The notes under the pieces: generated by a model
Told to the model about the DNA's origin: nothing
The model's database searches: none
What the model saw: the letters and a program-made list of their open reading frames with translations, nothing else
Shown here: positions 26,587 through 34,713 of the stretch, one piece after another
Position numbering within the stretch: the first letter of the stretch is position 1
How the letters are laid out: every line of letters starts with the position of its first letter
NCBI GenBank assembly: GCA_050174775.1
Contig: JBFXJP010000007.1
Location: forward strand, 1-64,000
Length of the DNA: 64,000 bases
Source of the DNA: CAYPGJ01 sp050174775
GTDB taxonomy: Bacteria; Planctomycetota; Phycisphaerae; Phycisphaerales; UBA1924
Direction of reading: 5' to 3'
Program-made: the position numbers and the translations under genes

Positions 26587-27158
26587 GTGATCGGCTCTCC
26601 TTTCCCCTGGGTCAGCGTCAGACGCACCGCCCTGGGCAGCGTTCCCATCGACCACTCCGCACGCCATGACGCCCCGGCGCCCGGCTCGTAATACAGGTAA
26701 TCGAACCTCGCCTCCGTCAGCCCCGTCAGCAGCACGCGCCCCTTCTCCTCACGCTGCGTCAAATCCTCCGACCGCTCGTCGTACACGAGCGAGGCTTCGT
26801 CCTCCTCCCACACCACGCGGTACCGCGCAGCGACAGGCTCGCGCCGTTCGGGTCGGCGCGACGACACGAGCGTCTCCAGCTCGAGCGCGTCCGGCGCACC
26901 GGCGAAGCGTGACGGCTGGCCCTCGTTCGACACCCGGATCCACCCGATCTGCGCCGACAGCAGCGTCCGGACGCGTGAGTCGCGCGCCCCGCGCTGCTCG
27001 TCCACGCGCGAGTCCCCCACGAGCCGCGCCGTGGTCCGCAGCGCGCCGCCGGCCATGAGCATGACCAGCGATGCGATCGAGAGCGCGATGAGCAGCTCCA
27101 GCAGCGTCAGGCCGCGCCGGCGCATTCCGCCTCGAACTCGTGCGCAGCTGTTCACCAT
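26556..27158 (-). CDS. gspJ: GspJ pseudopilin
   Basis: 200 residues. Prepilin peptidase site RRRGLTLLELLIAL about 15 residues in, with Glu at +5 of the mature protein, then a hydrophobic helix. The rest fits the GspJ beta-rich domain (LVYDERSEDLTQREE, RFDYLYYEPG-W). ATG at 27158 overlaps the gspI stop (ATGGTGA). Its end overlaps gspK. Confidence 0.82.
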   Translation of the reverse strand: MVNSCARVRGGMRRRGLTLLELLIALSIASLVMLMAGGALRTTARLVGDSRVDEQRGARDSRVRTLLSAQIGWIRVSNEGQPSRFAGAPDALELETLVSSRRPERREPVAARYRVVWEEDEASLVYDERSEDLTQREEKGRVLLTGLTEARFDYLYYEPGAGASWRAEWSMGTLPRAVRLTLTQGKGEPITWVIPVVATF

Positions 27159-27619
27159 CGGACCGTCGTCAGCTCCACCTTCCCGACCTTCACGCGGACC
27201 ACGTCCATCGCAAGCATCGGCGTCGACAGCGCGCCCGCCTCGACGCCCGCCGCAACGCCCACGCGCGCCGCCTGCAACCCCTTCACCGCCTGCAGCGACA
27301 TGGCCACCTCCCACGCGCGCCCCGACCGCTCACCCTTCCACCGGCGCACCCCCTGCTCGCTCCGATCCGCCTCCTGCTCGGGCATCAGCCCCAGGTACAC
27401 CTCCTCGACCAGCGCGCGAGCCAACGCCAGCTCCGCCTCCGCCTCCGTCGCGCGTACCCGCGCACGCTGCGATTGGATCAGTCCCGTCGCCACCGCCCCG
27501 AACCCCGCCGAAGCGATAGCCAGCGCCACCATCACCTCGAGCAGCGTCAGTCCTCGCCGCCGAGACGCCGGCTTTCTCCCCGAGACACACGACCGGCCTT
27601 TAGCGGAAGAGCATCTCAT
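27152..27619 (-). CDS. gspI: GspI pseudopilin
   Basis: 155 residues. Prepilin motif SRRRGLTLLEVMVALAIASAG, then the alpha-1 helix and a small C-terminal domain. The GspI label rests on size and on its place before gspJ and gspK, the usual I-J-K order of the tip complex. The ATG at 27619 lies within the last codons of gspD. Confidence 0.8.
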   Translation of the reverse strand: MRCSSAKGRSCVSGRKPASRRRGLTLLEVMVALAIASAGFGAVATGLIQSQRARVRATEAEAELALARALVEEVYLGLMPEQEADRSEQGVRRWKGERSGRAWEVAMSLQAVKGLQAARVGVAAGVEAGALSTPMLAMDVVRVKVGKVELTTVRW

Positions 27620-29816
27620 TCGTGTCGATCTTCTTGTTCAGCAGATCATCGATCAGCGCGAGGTTCACCATCCCGTCCAGGAAGTGCGGCGTCACGCCCG
27701 CCAGCTGACCCGGGTCCATCATGATCGTCGGCGTCACCAGGATCACCAGCTCCGTCTGCTCACGGAAAATGTTCTTGCTCCGGAACGGGATGCCCACGAT
27801 CGGGATGTCCCCCAGGAACGGAACCTTCGTGACCGACGAGTTCTCGCGCTCCAGCCGGATGCCGCCCATCACCGCCGTGTCGCCCGTCGGCACCGTCACC
27901 TCCGTCTGGATCTGACGCTGCGAGAACGAGGGCGACTGGATCGCGGCGCCGGCCGCGGGCTCCACCACGTTCGAGACCTCCTGCTGGATGCGCATCGTCA
28001 CCTCGCCCCGGTCGTTGACCAGCGGCGTCACGCTGAGGATCACGCCCGTCTTGCGGTACTCGATCGCCTGGTTGATCCGGTTGGGGTCCTGCGCGTCCAC
28101 CGAGCCGGTGATCTGCTGCGTGATGATCGGAACCTCCGAGCCCACGTTCAGCGACGCCGAACGCCCGGACGTCGCGATCGTGAACGGGCTGGAGATCACG
28201 CGCACGTTGCCGTCCGTGGCCGCGGCGTTCACGAGCGCCAGCGCGTTGCCCGACAGGATGAACGCGCTCCCGATCGGCGACCCGACCGCGTTCGCGGCCG
28301 AGCGCAGCTCGTACGGGATCCCGTCCACCTCTTGGCGCGTGAACAACTCCACACCGAACTGCAGATCACCGCTCAACACCACCTCGGCCACAACCACCTG
28401 CAGGTACACCTGCTTGGGCGCCACGTCGAGCAGATCGATCAACGCGCGCACCTGCTGGTACACCGCGGGCTTCGCCATGATCATCAGCCGCGTCGGCTCC
28501 GACGACCCCAACGACCCGCCCCCGCTCGCGCCGAACCCGCCCAGCCCCGAGGGCGACTGCGTCGTCGAGGACTGATTGTTGCTCCCGGTGCGGTTGGTCT
28601 GATTCGTCGTGCTCGTCGCGGCCGGCGGCGCAAGCCCGAGCGACGCCGCCGCGCTCGACGAGCCGCCCGCGCCGCCCTCGAGCACCGTCACCGAAACCGC
28701 CGGCTTGTCCCCCTCCGTCGTCACCGTGCCGAACGCCGCGAGAATCGCCGACTGGATCGTGGCGGCCGAGGAGTGCTGCGGCGTGTAGAGATGCACGCGC
28801 GTCTCGTCCGGATCGAGCGGCCTGTCCACCCGATCGAACCACGCGTCAAAGAGGCGGGTCAGCTCGGGCACCGACGTCGTCACGAGCACCTGCTGTGACC
28901 GATCGAGCGCCGAGACCGTGTAGATGCCCCCCTCGCCCCCCTTCGCGCCCATCCCCAGGGCGAACTCGTTGAACGCCTTCACCAGCTCCGTCGCGCGGAG
29001 ATAGTTGGGCGAATAGAGTCGCACGGACTTGTTCGAGAAGAACGGGCGGTCAAACTCCCGGATGATCTCGAGCAGGCGCTCCGCGTTCCCCGGAGACTCC
29101 ACCATCACAAGCACGTTCGTGTTCGGGACCGTCACGAGCGCGCCCCGCTCGCTGATGAGCTTGGTCAGCGTCGTCTCGAGGTCCTTCGCGCTCACGCTCC
29201 GCAGCGGGATGATGTACGTCCCCGTGGCGATCAGGTCCGCCGCGCGCTCGAGCCCGATGCGCACCTCGCCCGGACGCTTCGGCGCCGCGGCCGCGTTGAC
29301 CACGTGCATCACGTCGCCCGAGCGCACGAGCGCCCACCCGTACGCCTCACACACCCCGTCGAGCGTGCGCAGCAGCTCATCGTGCGAGAGCCGGCCCTCG
29401 AGCACGAACGACATCGGCTTGCTCTGCAGGTCCGCCGCGAGCACGTAGTTCACCTTCAGCGCCCGATCGAACACCGCGGCAAACACCTCAGCCGGGTCAG
29501 CCTGCTTGAAGTTCAGCGTCACGTCGAGCAGCTGCCCGTCCGCAGGGGCGCTGGCCGCGGGCGCCATCGTCACCCCCGGCTTGGGCGTCAGGTCTTCCGG
29601 CGCCACGCGCTCCGCATGGCGGCCGCGCTGCTGCGTGGGCGCCATCGGCAGCGCCACGTCGTACTCGCGCTGCGACTGCCCGGGCTGGAGCACACGCGTC
29701 GGCGCCGGCCACGTCCGCTCCGCAGGCGCCGTCGCCGTCGGCTCCGTCGCGCACCCGAGCGTGCCCGCCACCCCGATCAGCACCCCGGCCCATCCGATCC
29801 GCGTTCTGGAGTTCAT
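27600..29816 (-). CDS. gspD: GspD secretin, outer-membrane channel of the type II secretion system
   Basis: 738 residues. The N-terminus is a lipoprotein signal (VAGTLGCATEP). N-domains (N0-N2) run from about 95 to 440, with a Ser/Thr/Asn/Gly linker (about 395-430). The secretin domain follows: VYLQVVVAEV, GNVRVISSPFTIATSG, the VPTGDTAVMGGIRLERE signature, PFLGDIPIVGIPFRSK and ELVILVTPTIM. A lipidated secretin would not strictly need a separate pilotin. The start at 29816 gives a clean signal peptide. Confidence 0.95.
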   Translation of the reverse strand: MNSRTRIGWAGVLIGVAGTLGCATEPTATAPAERTWPAPTRVLQPGQSQREYDVALPMAPTQQRGRHAERVAPEDLTPKPGVTMAPAASAPADGQLLDVTLNFKQADPAEVFAAVFDRALKVNYVLAADLQSKPMSFVLEGRLSHDELLRTLDGVCEAYGWALVRSGDVMHVVNAAAAPKRPGEVRIGLERAADLIATGTYIIPLRSVSAKDLETTLTKLISERGALVTVPNTNVLVMVESPGNAERLLEIIREFDRPFFSNKSVRLYSPNYLRATELVKAFNEFALGMGAKGGEGGIYTVSALDRSQQVLVTTSVPELTRLFDAWFDRVDRPLDPDETRVHLYTPQHSSAATIQSAILAAFGTVTTEGDKPAVSVTVLEGGAGGSSSAAASLGLAPPAATSTTNQTNRTGSNNQSSTTQSPSGLGGFGASGGGSLGSSEPTRLMIMAKPAVYQQVRALIDLLDVAPKQVYLQVVVAEVVLSGDLQFGVELFTRQEVDGIPYELRSAANAVGSPIGSAFILSGNALALVNAAATDGNVRVISSPFTIATSGRSASLNVGSEVPIITQQITGSVDAQDPNRINQAIEYRKTGVILSVTPLVNDRGEVTMRIQQEVSNVVEPAAGAAIQSPSFSQRQIQTEVTVPTGDTAVMGGIRLERENSSVTKVPFLGDIPIVGIPFRSKNIFREQTELVILVTPTIMMDPGQLAGVTPHFLDGMVNLALIDDLLNKKIDTNEMLFR

Positions 29817-29869
29817 GCCCGCCTCGCCGCTTCCGCCCCGCACGCCGCGCGGGACTCTCGTAGGACCAC

Positions 29870-31147
29870 TCACACCGTTTGCAGGTTATTGATGCTGAAG
29901 ATCGCCAACAGCATCGCCACCACCACCGCGCCGACAACGAGCCCGATCGCCAAAATAGCCGCGGGCTCCAGCAGGGTCAAAGCACGCTTCGTCCGCGCGC
30001 TCACCTCGTGCTCCAACGAATCCCCGAGCCGCTCGAACACCCTCCCGAGCGTCCCCGACTCCTCCCCCACCGCCACCAGCTTCTCCATCCGGTCCGGCAG
30101 CAATCCCGACGCGCGGATCGACTCCGACAGCCGCCCGCCCTCGCGCACCGTCCCCACCGCCGCATCCAGGCGCCGCCGCAACTCCACGCTCGTCCACGCC
30201 GTCTTCCCGATCTCCAGCGCACGCAGCAGCGGCGTCCCGGCACCGAGCATCATCCCCATCGACCCGCAGAACCCCGCGGCCTGGTGCTTCCACCACAGGG
30301 CGCCGAGAGGAGTCCTCTCCAGCACCCACCGCTCCAAGCCCGCCCTCCGCCCCTCATCCGACACGTGCCACCGCAGCCACAACAGCGCCGCCACGAACGC
30401 CCCGATCCCCAGCGGACCCCAACGGCCCGCGCTCAGACACGCGTCGATCACCACGCGCGAGAACCACGGCGGCTGCACCTGCATGTCGTCGAAGATCACC
30501 GCGAACCTCGGCACCACGAACCCCACGATCCCCGCGAGCATCAGCGTGCCCGCGCACAGCAGGATCACCGGGTACGTCAACGCAGACATCACCTGCTGAC
30601 GCATCCTCGACGCGCGCTCCTCCTGCTCATTCAACTTGAGCAACGCGTCCGGCAGCGTCCCCGACTCCTCACCCACCTGCAGCATCGCCGAGTGGACCGG
30701 CGGAAACCACCCCTTCAGGTCGCGCACGCCCTCGGCCAATGTCCGCCCCTCACGCACCGATCGCGCCAGCGACTCGAGCGCCTCACGATGCTCCCGCTTC
30801 CGCGCGATGCCCACCACCGAATCCAACGCGCCGTCGAGACCCATCCCCGAACCGAGCAGCAAGGACAGTTCCCCGTACACCTCCCCGCGCACGCGCCGCC
30901 ACGCGCCCGACTTCGCCCCACGCGGATTCTCCTCGTGAGACCGGATCGACCTCGCGCCCGCGTCGCGCCGCGCCCCCGCCCGCCCCTTCGCCCCGACCGG
31001 ACGAATCTCCACCACCACCAGCCCCTGCCGACGCAGGTCCTCCCGCGCGCGCTCGAGCGTCGAAGCCTCCACCTCCCCGAGCGCAACGCCCGACCCCGCC
31101 GCCATCGCGCGGTACGCGAACCTCTGGTTGGTCGTCACGATGCTCAC
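29870..31147 (-). CDS. gspF: GspF inner-membrane platform protein
   Basis: 425 residues with two T2SSF repeats (about 85-205 and 280-400), each ending in hydrophobic helices. Conserved pieces: GSGMGLDGALDSV, ML-VGEESGTLPDAL, AVGEESGTLGRVFERL and the final AILAIGLVVGAVVVAMLLAIF with NNLQTV. It anchors the GspE motor. It begins 10 bp after gspE ends. Confidence 0.93.
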   Translation of the reverse strand: MSIVTTNQRFAYRAMAAGSGVALGEVEASTLERAREDLRRQGLVVVEIRPVGAKGRAGARRDAGARSIRSHEENPRGAKSGAWRRVRGEVYGELSLLLGSGMGLDGALDSVVGIARKREHREALESLARSVREGRTLAEGVRDLKGWFPPVHSAMLQVGEESGTLPDALLKLNEQEERASRMRQQVMSALTYPVILLCAGTLMLAGIVGFVVPRFAVIFDDMQVQPPWFSRVVIDACLSAGRWGPLGIGAFVAALLWLRWHVSDEGRRAGLERWVLERTPLGALWWKHQAAGFCGSMGMMLGAGTPLLRALEIGKTAWTSVELRRRLDAAVGTVREGGRLSESIRASGLLPDRMEKLVAVGEESGTLGRVFERLGDSLEHEVSARTKRALTLLEPAAILAIGLVVGAVVVAMLLAIFSINNLQTV

Positions 31148-31157
31148 CGACCCGCAC

Positions 31158-32885
31158 TCACTCCTGCATGTGCTCCACCACCTGCTCGTACGACGTCTCC
31201 CCGCACATCACCTTCTCGAGCGCGTGCTCCCACAGGCTCCGCATCCCCTGCTCCCGCGCCACACGCTGCACCTCCGCGCTCGACGCACGATCCAGCACCG
31301 CACGCTGCACCGGCTCGCTCACCTCCAGCAGCTCCGCCACCACCGTCCTCCCCCGATACCCCATGTTCAGGCACGCGCGGCACCCCTTGGCCCGATGGAA
31401 CTTCGCGCCCTCGCTCAGCCCGAACTTCTCCCGGATCGACACGTCCGGCGTGTACGCCTCCATGCACTCCTGACACAGCTTCCGAACCAGCCGCTGCGCC
31501 ATCACCCCGATCACCGCCGACGCAATCAGATAATCCTCCACCCCCATGTCCAGCAGGCGCGCAAACGCCGCGCTCGCCGAGTTCGTGTGCAGCGTCGACA
31601 GCACCAGGTGCCCCGTCAACGCCGACTGCACCGCCATGCCCGCCGTCTCTCGATCCCGGATCTCACCCACCATGATCACGTCCGGATCATGCCGCAGGAT
31701 CGACCGCAGACACCGCGCAAAGTCCAGCCCGATCTCCGACCGCGCCTGGATCTGATTCACCCCGTCGAGGTGATACTCCACCGGGTCCTCGACCGTCACC
31801 ACCTTCACCGTCGGGCTCGACACCTCCTTGAGCGCCGAGTACAGCGTCGTCGTCTTCCCGCTCCCCGTCGGCCCCGTCAGGAGCAGCATCCCCTCCGGTC
31901 GCCGAATCAGCCTCCGAAAACGCTCGCGCTGCGTCCCCGACAGCCCCAGCTCGTCCAGGTCCAGCCGCACCGACCCCCGATCCAGGATTCGCAGCACCAC
32001 GTCCTCGCCGTGCACCGACGGCAGCACCGAGACGCGCATGTCCACCTCGCGCCCCGACACCTGCAGATTGATCCGCCCGTCCTGCGGCAGCCTTCGCTCC
32101 CCCACGTCCAGCCGCGCCATGATCTTGATGCGCGACACCACGCCCGCGTACAACGCCGGCGCCGGCGCCACCGCATCCACCAGGTCCCCATCCACCCGAT
32201 ACCGCAGCCGCGCCTTCCGCTCCGCGCGCTCCAGGTGAATGTCCGACGCCCCCAGCGACACCGCGCGCTCGAACACCTCCGACAGATACTGCACCACCGG
32301 CGCCTCCGACGCCAGATCGCGCAGCGTCCCCTCATCGAGCGAACGCACGTCGCGCTCGCCCGCCTCCCCGTCCCCCTCAACTCCTGCGAGCACGTGCGCG
32401 ATCGCCCCCTCCACGTCGCGCTGCGTCCCCACCACCACGCGCACCTCGCGCCCAGACGCCTGCCGCATCGCATCCACCAGCGACTCATCCGGCGGCCACG
32501 CCATCGCCACCGTCACCGACCCCTCCCCCAGGCTCACCGGCGCCACCGCGTTGAACCGCAAAAACGCCCCCGGAAACACCGCGCCCAGCCCCTCACCCAG
32601 CTCCCCCCACTCCGTCGGCGCCTCCCACTTCTCCCACCCCAGGAGATCAGCCGCGCTGTCCCGGAACCCCTCCTGACTCAACACGCCCGCCGAGATCAGC
32701 AGCCGTGCGAGCCGCTGACCCTGCGTCCGCCGAAGCTCCATCAACCGCTCGCCGTCCGCCGCGCTCACGCGACGACGCTGCACCAGATCCTCGAGGATCG
32801 CGCGGTCCAACGCATCCGCGCTCGACAGCGCCGCCGCGCCGCGCGCAGCCGCTCCATCCTCCGAAGTCGCCGTGCTCACACCCAT
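31158..32885 (-). CDS. gspE: GspE secretion ATPase
   Basis: 575 residues. N-terminal GspE-N domain (about 30-170), linker, then the hexameric ATPase: Walker A GPTGSGKTT (338-346), Walker B PDVIMVGEIRD (401-411), His box TGHLVLSTLHTN. The zinc-binding tetracysteine Cys471/474/502/505 (CQEC and CRAC) is intact. It powers pseudopilus assembly. The start is ATG at 32885, 19 bp after gspG, rather than an upstream start inside gspG. Confidence 0.95.
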   Translation of the reverse strand: MGVSTATSEDGAAARGAAALSSADALDRAILEDLVQRRRVSAADGERLMELRRTQGQRLARLLISAGVLSQEGFRDSAADLLGWEKWEAPTEWGELGEGLGAVFPGAFLRFNAVAPVSLGEGSVTVAMAWPPDESLVDAMRQASGREVRVVVGTQRDVEGAIAHVLAGVEGDGEAGERDVRSLDEGTLRDLASEAPVVQYLSEVFERAVSLGASDIHLERAERKARLRYRVDGDLVDAVAPAPALYAGVVSRIKIMARLDVGERRLPQDGRINLQVSGREVDMRVSVLPSVHGEDVVLRILDRGSVRLDLDELGLSGTQRERFRRLIRRPEGMLLLTGPTGSGKTTTLYSALKEVSSPTVKVVTVEDPVEYHLDGVNQIQARSEIGLDFARCLRSILRHDPDVIMVGEIRDRETAGMAVQSALTGHLVLSTLHTNSASAAFARLLDMGVEDYLIASAVIGVMAQRLVRKLCQECMEAYTPDVSIREKFGLSEGAKFHRAKGCRACLNMGYRGRTVVAELLEVSEPVQRAVLDRASSAEVQRVAREQGMRSLWEHALEKVMCGETSYEQVVEHMQE

Positions 32886-32904
32886 CGTGCCCGCGCTCCG
32901 CGCG

Positions 32905-33345
32905 TCACTCCTCCTGCCAGTCGTAGATGTCCTTCGCCTCCCCCGTGCCCCCCTCCTTGTCGTCCGAGCCGTACGAGAACACCTCGAACTCCCTCCCGGG
33001 CTCGTTCGCAGGACACCGGTACCGCAACGGGTTCCTCCACCCGTCCTTCGGCAGACCCTTCTTCGACAGGTACGGCCCCGCCCAGCGATCGATCCCCTTC
33101 CCCTCCTGCAGCGCCGCAAGCCCCTCCTCCGTCGTCGGAAAACGACCGACGTCGTTCCGGAACATCGACAACGCCGTCAGCGTGTTGCCGATCTGCTGCT
33201 TCGTCACCGGCACCGCAGACTTCCCGAACACCTTGATCAGGTTCGGCGCCGCCACCGCCGCCAGCAACGCGATGATCCCCAAAACGATCAGCATCTCCAG
33301 CAGCGTGAAACCCCGCCTGGTCCGCTCCATCGGCGCTCCTCTCAT
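32905..33345 (-). CDS. gspG: GspG major pseudopilin
   Basis: 146 residues. Prepilin motif TRRGFTLLEMLIVLGIIALLAAVAAPNL. The rest is typical of the major pseudopilin: DVGRFPTTEEGLAALQ, GPYLSKKGLPKDGWRNPLRYRCP and a calcium-loop-like FEVFSYGSDDKEGGTG near the end. Two starts have ribosome sites (33345 after GGGAG, 33330 after AGAGGAG); the shorter form places the cleavage site six residues in. Confidence 0.95.
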   Translation of the reverse strand: MRGAPMERTRRGFTLLEMLIVLGIIALLAAVAAPNLIKVFGKSAVPVTKQQIGNTLTALSMFRNDVGRFPTTEEGLAALQEGKGIDRWAGPYLSKKGLPKDGWRNPLRYRCPANEPGREFEVFSYGSDDKEGGTGEAKDIYDWQEE

Positions 33346-33376
33346 CGCTTTTTCTCCCTTCCGATCAGTTCCGACA

Positions 33377-33877
33377 TTATTGCGACACACGCACACCGTC
33401 AATGGCGTCCCCCATCACAACCACCTCCCCCGTCCCGCCCCCCCCCGTCAGCCGCGCCGCACACGCCGACGCCAACCTCCCGGGGCTCCACGTCACCACC
33501 TCCACGGGCCCCCCGTCCTTCTTCACCAACCTCCACGCCCCCGTCGATTCCCCCCCGGGAATCACCCACACCTTCCAACCGCTCGGCAACCGAAACGACT
33601 CCTCCCCAGCCTGCAATAGCCCCACACCGGGCTCATACGTCACCGACACGGGCGCGCCGCGACGCGTCGCCTCCACCTGGGCATGCCGCACCAGCCCCAC
33701 CAACTTCTCACGCACACGCTCCGTCTCGCCGCGGCCCCCCGCGCGCATCAGCGACGGAAGCACCACCACCCCGGCCAGCGCGATCACCGCCAGCACCACC
33801 AGCAGCTCCAACAGCGTCACCCCCGCGCGCCGCAACGCAACGCCCTCGCCCCGACGCGCTCCGCACCACCCTCGCAT
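33377..33877 (-). CDS. gspH: GspH-like minor pseudopilin
   Basis: 166 residues. Prepilin motif RRAGVTLLELLVVLAVIALAG with the helix continuing to about residue 45. The later ATRRGAPVSVTYEPG and FRLPSGWKVWVIP segments match the GspH/FimT beta-sandwich. Placed between the dockerin protein (9 bp upstream) and gspG (31 bp downstream), so it belongs to the operon. Confidence 0.8.
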   Translation of the reverse strand: MRGWCGARRGEGVALRRAGVTLLELLVVLAVIALAGVVVLPSLMRAGGRGETERVREKLVGLVRHAQVEATRRGAPVSVTYEPGVGLLQAGEESFRLPSGWKVWVIPGGESTGAWRLVKKDGGPVEVVTWSPGRLASACAARLTGGGGTGEVVVMGDAIDGVRVSQ

Positions 33878-33885
33878 CGCCTCGC

Positions 33886-34560
33886 TCAGGACTCCTCTTC
33901 CTCACCGCCGCCCGGCACGACCGCCGCCTCGCCGTTGCGCCGCAAGATCAGAATCACATCGTCCGTCGTCACGCGCAGATCGCCGTTCACGTCGAGCCGC
34001 TGCACGTCCACACCGTCGCGATTCCCCACGATGAACCGCATCACCATCCGCGCATCCTCGATCGTGATCATCCCATCGCCGTCGACGTCACCGCGATCCC
34101 GGTCCTCGTCGTCTCCGTCCCCGTTCCCGTTCCCGCCGTTGCCGCCCCCGCTCCCGAGCGACGGCCCGATGAACCCGGTCAGCGTCTGCGCGTTGAACGC
34201 GGCCGAGAGCGGATTGTTCGACCCGCTGAACGCCAGCGTGATCGGCGCCGTGTCTGTTTCCGAAAGGACGTACGCGAAGCGCGCCGATCCGCGACGCACC
34301 TCGAACGTGATCTGCGTCGCCGCGTTGCTCGAACGCACGATCGTCAGGCTGGAGAACTCTCCGCCCGCATCGACGCTCGCCGTGAACGTCTCCCCGCCGA
34401 CAACCGCGACCACCTGATCACCGGCGCGCACCGGTGCGGCCGCGCGCGACTGCACCCGACCCTTGAAGATCTGGAAGTACTGCTGCACTTCCTGCGCCCA
34501 CGCGCCCGACGCCGCAACACCAAGCGCAACTCCGGCAACCCAAGCCAAGCTCAATCGCAC
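33886..34560 (-). CDS. Secreted dockerin type I protein, first gene of the type II secretion operon
   Basis: 224 residues. A signal peptide (VRLSLAWVAGVALGVAASGAWA) starts at GTG 34560, preceded by AAAGGAG. A beta-rich domain (about 25-140) of unknown family follows, then a Gly/Asn/Asp linker. Two dockerin repeats close the protein: DVDGDGMITIEDARMVMRFI and DVNGDLRVTTDDVILILR, each with calcium-ligand Asp positions. In this phylum dockerins are common outside cellulosomes and likely act as export or surface-attachment modules. Its position suggests a role with, or as a substrate of, the secretion system. Confidence 0.8.
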   Translation of the reverse strand: MRLSLAWVAGVALGVAASGAWAQEVQQYFQIFKGRVQSRAAAPVRAGDQVVAVVGGETFTASVDAGGEFSSLTIVRSSNAATQITFEVRRGSARFAYVLSETDTAPITLAFSGSNNPLSAAFNAQTLTGFIGPSLGSGGGNGGNGNGDGDDEDRDRGDVDGDGMITIEDARMVMRFIVGNRDGVDVQRLDVNGDLRVTTDDVILILRRNGEAAVVPGGGEEEES

Positions 34561-34645
34561 GCGCTCGCTCCTTTCACCCTCCGATCCGCCGAGACACCCG
34601 ATGATACGCACCCCCGCGCCGATGCGCTCCACCCGTTGCGCGCAA

Positions 34646-34676
34646 AAAGAAAGCGGGCGTCCCGAAGGACGCCCGC
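34646..34676 (-). terminator. Rho-independent terminator with a UUCG loop after the large surface-protein gene
   Basis: GCGGGCGTCC (34653-34662) and GGACGCCCGC (34667-34676), a perfect 10-bp stem. On the minus strand the loop is TTCG closed by C-G, the very stable UUCG tetraloop, and it is followed by TTTCTTTTTG. It separates the 1508-residue protein gene from the secretion operon. Confidence 0.88.
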
Positions 34677-34713
34677 AGTGCTTTCAGTTCAGATCAGGCC
34701 CGTTCGAGCCGGA

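Noticed and set aside
33886..34560. Dockerin as a sign of a cellulosome
   Set aside because: No cohesin or glycoside hydrolase is present, and dockerins are common in this phylum outside cellulosomes.
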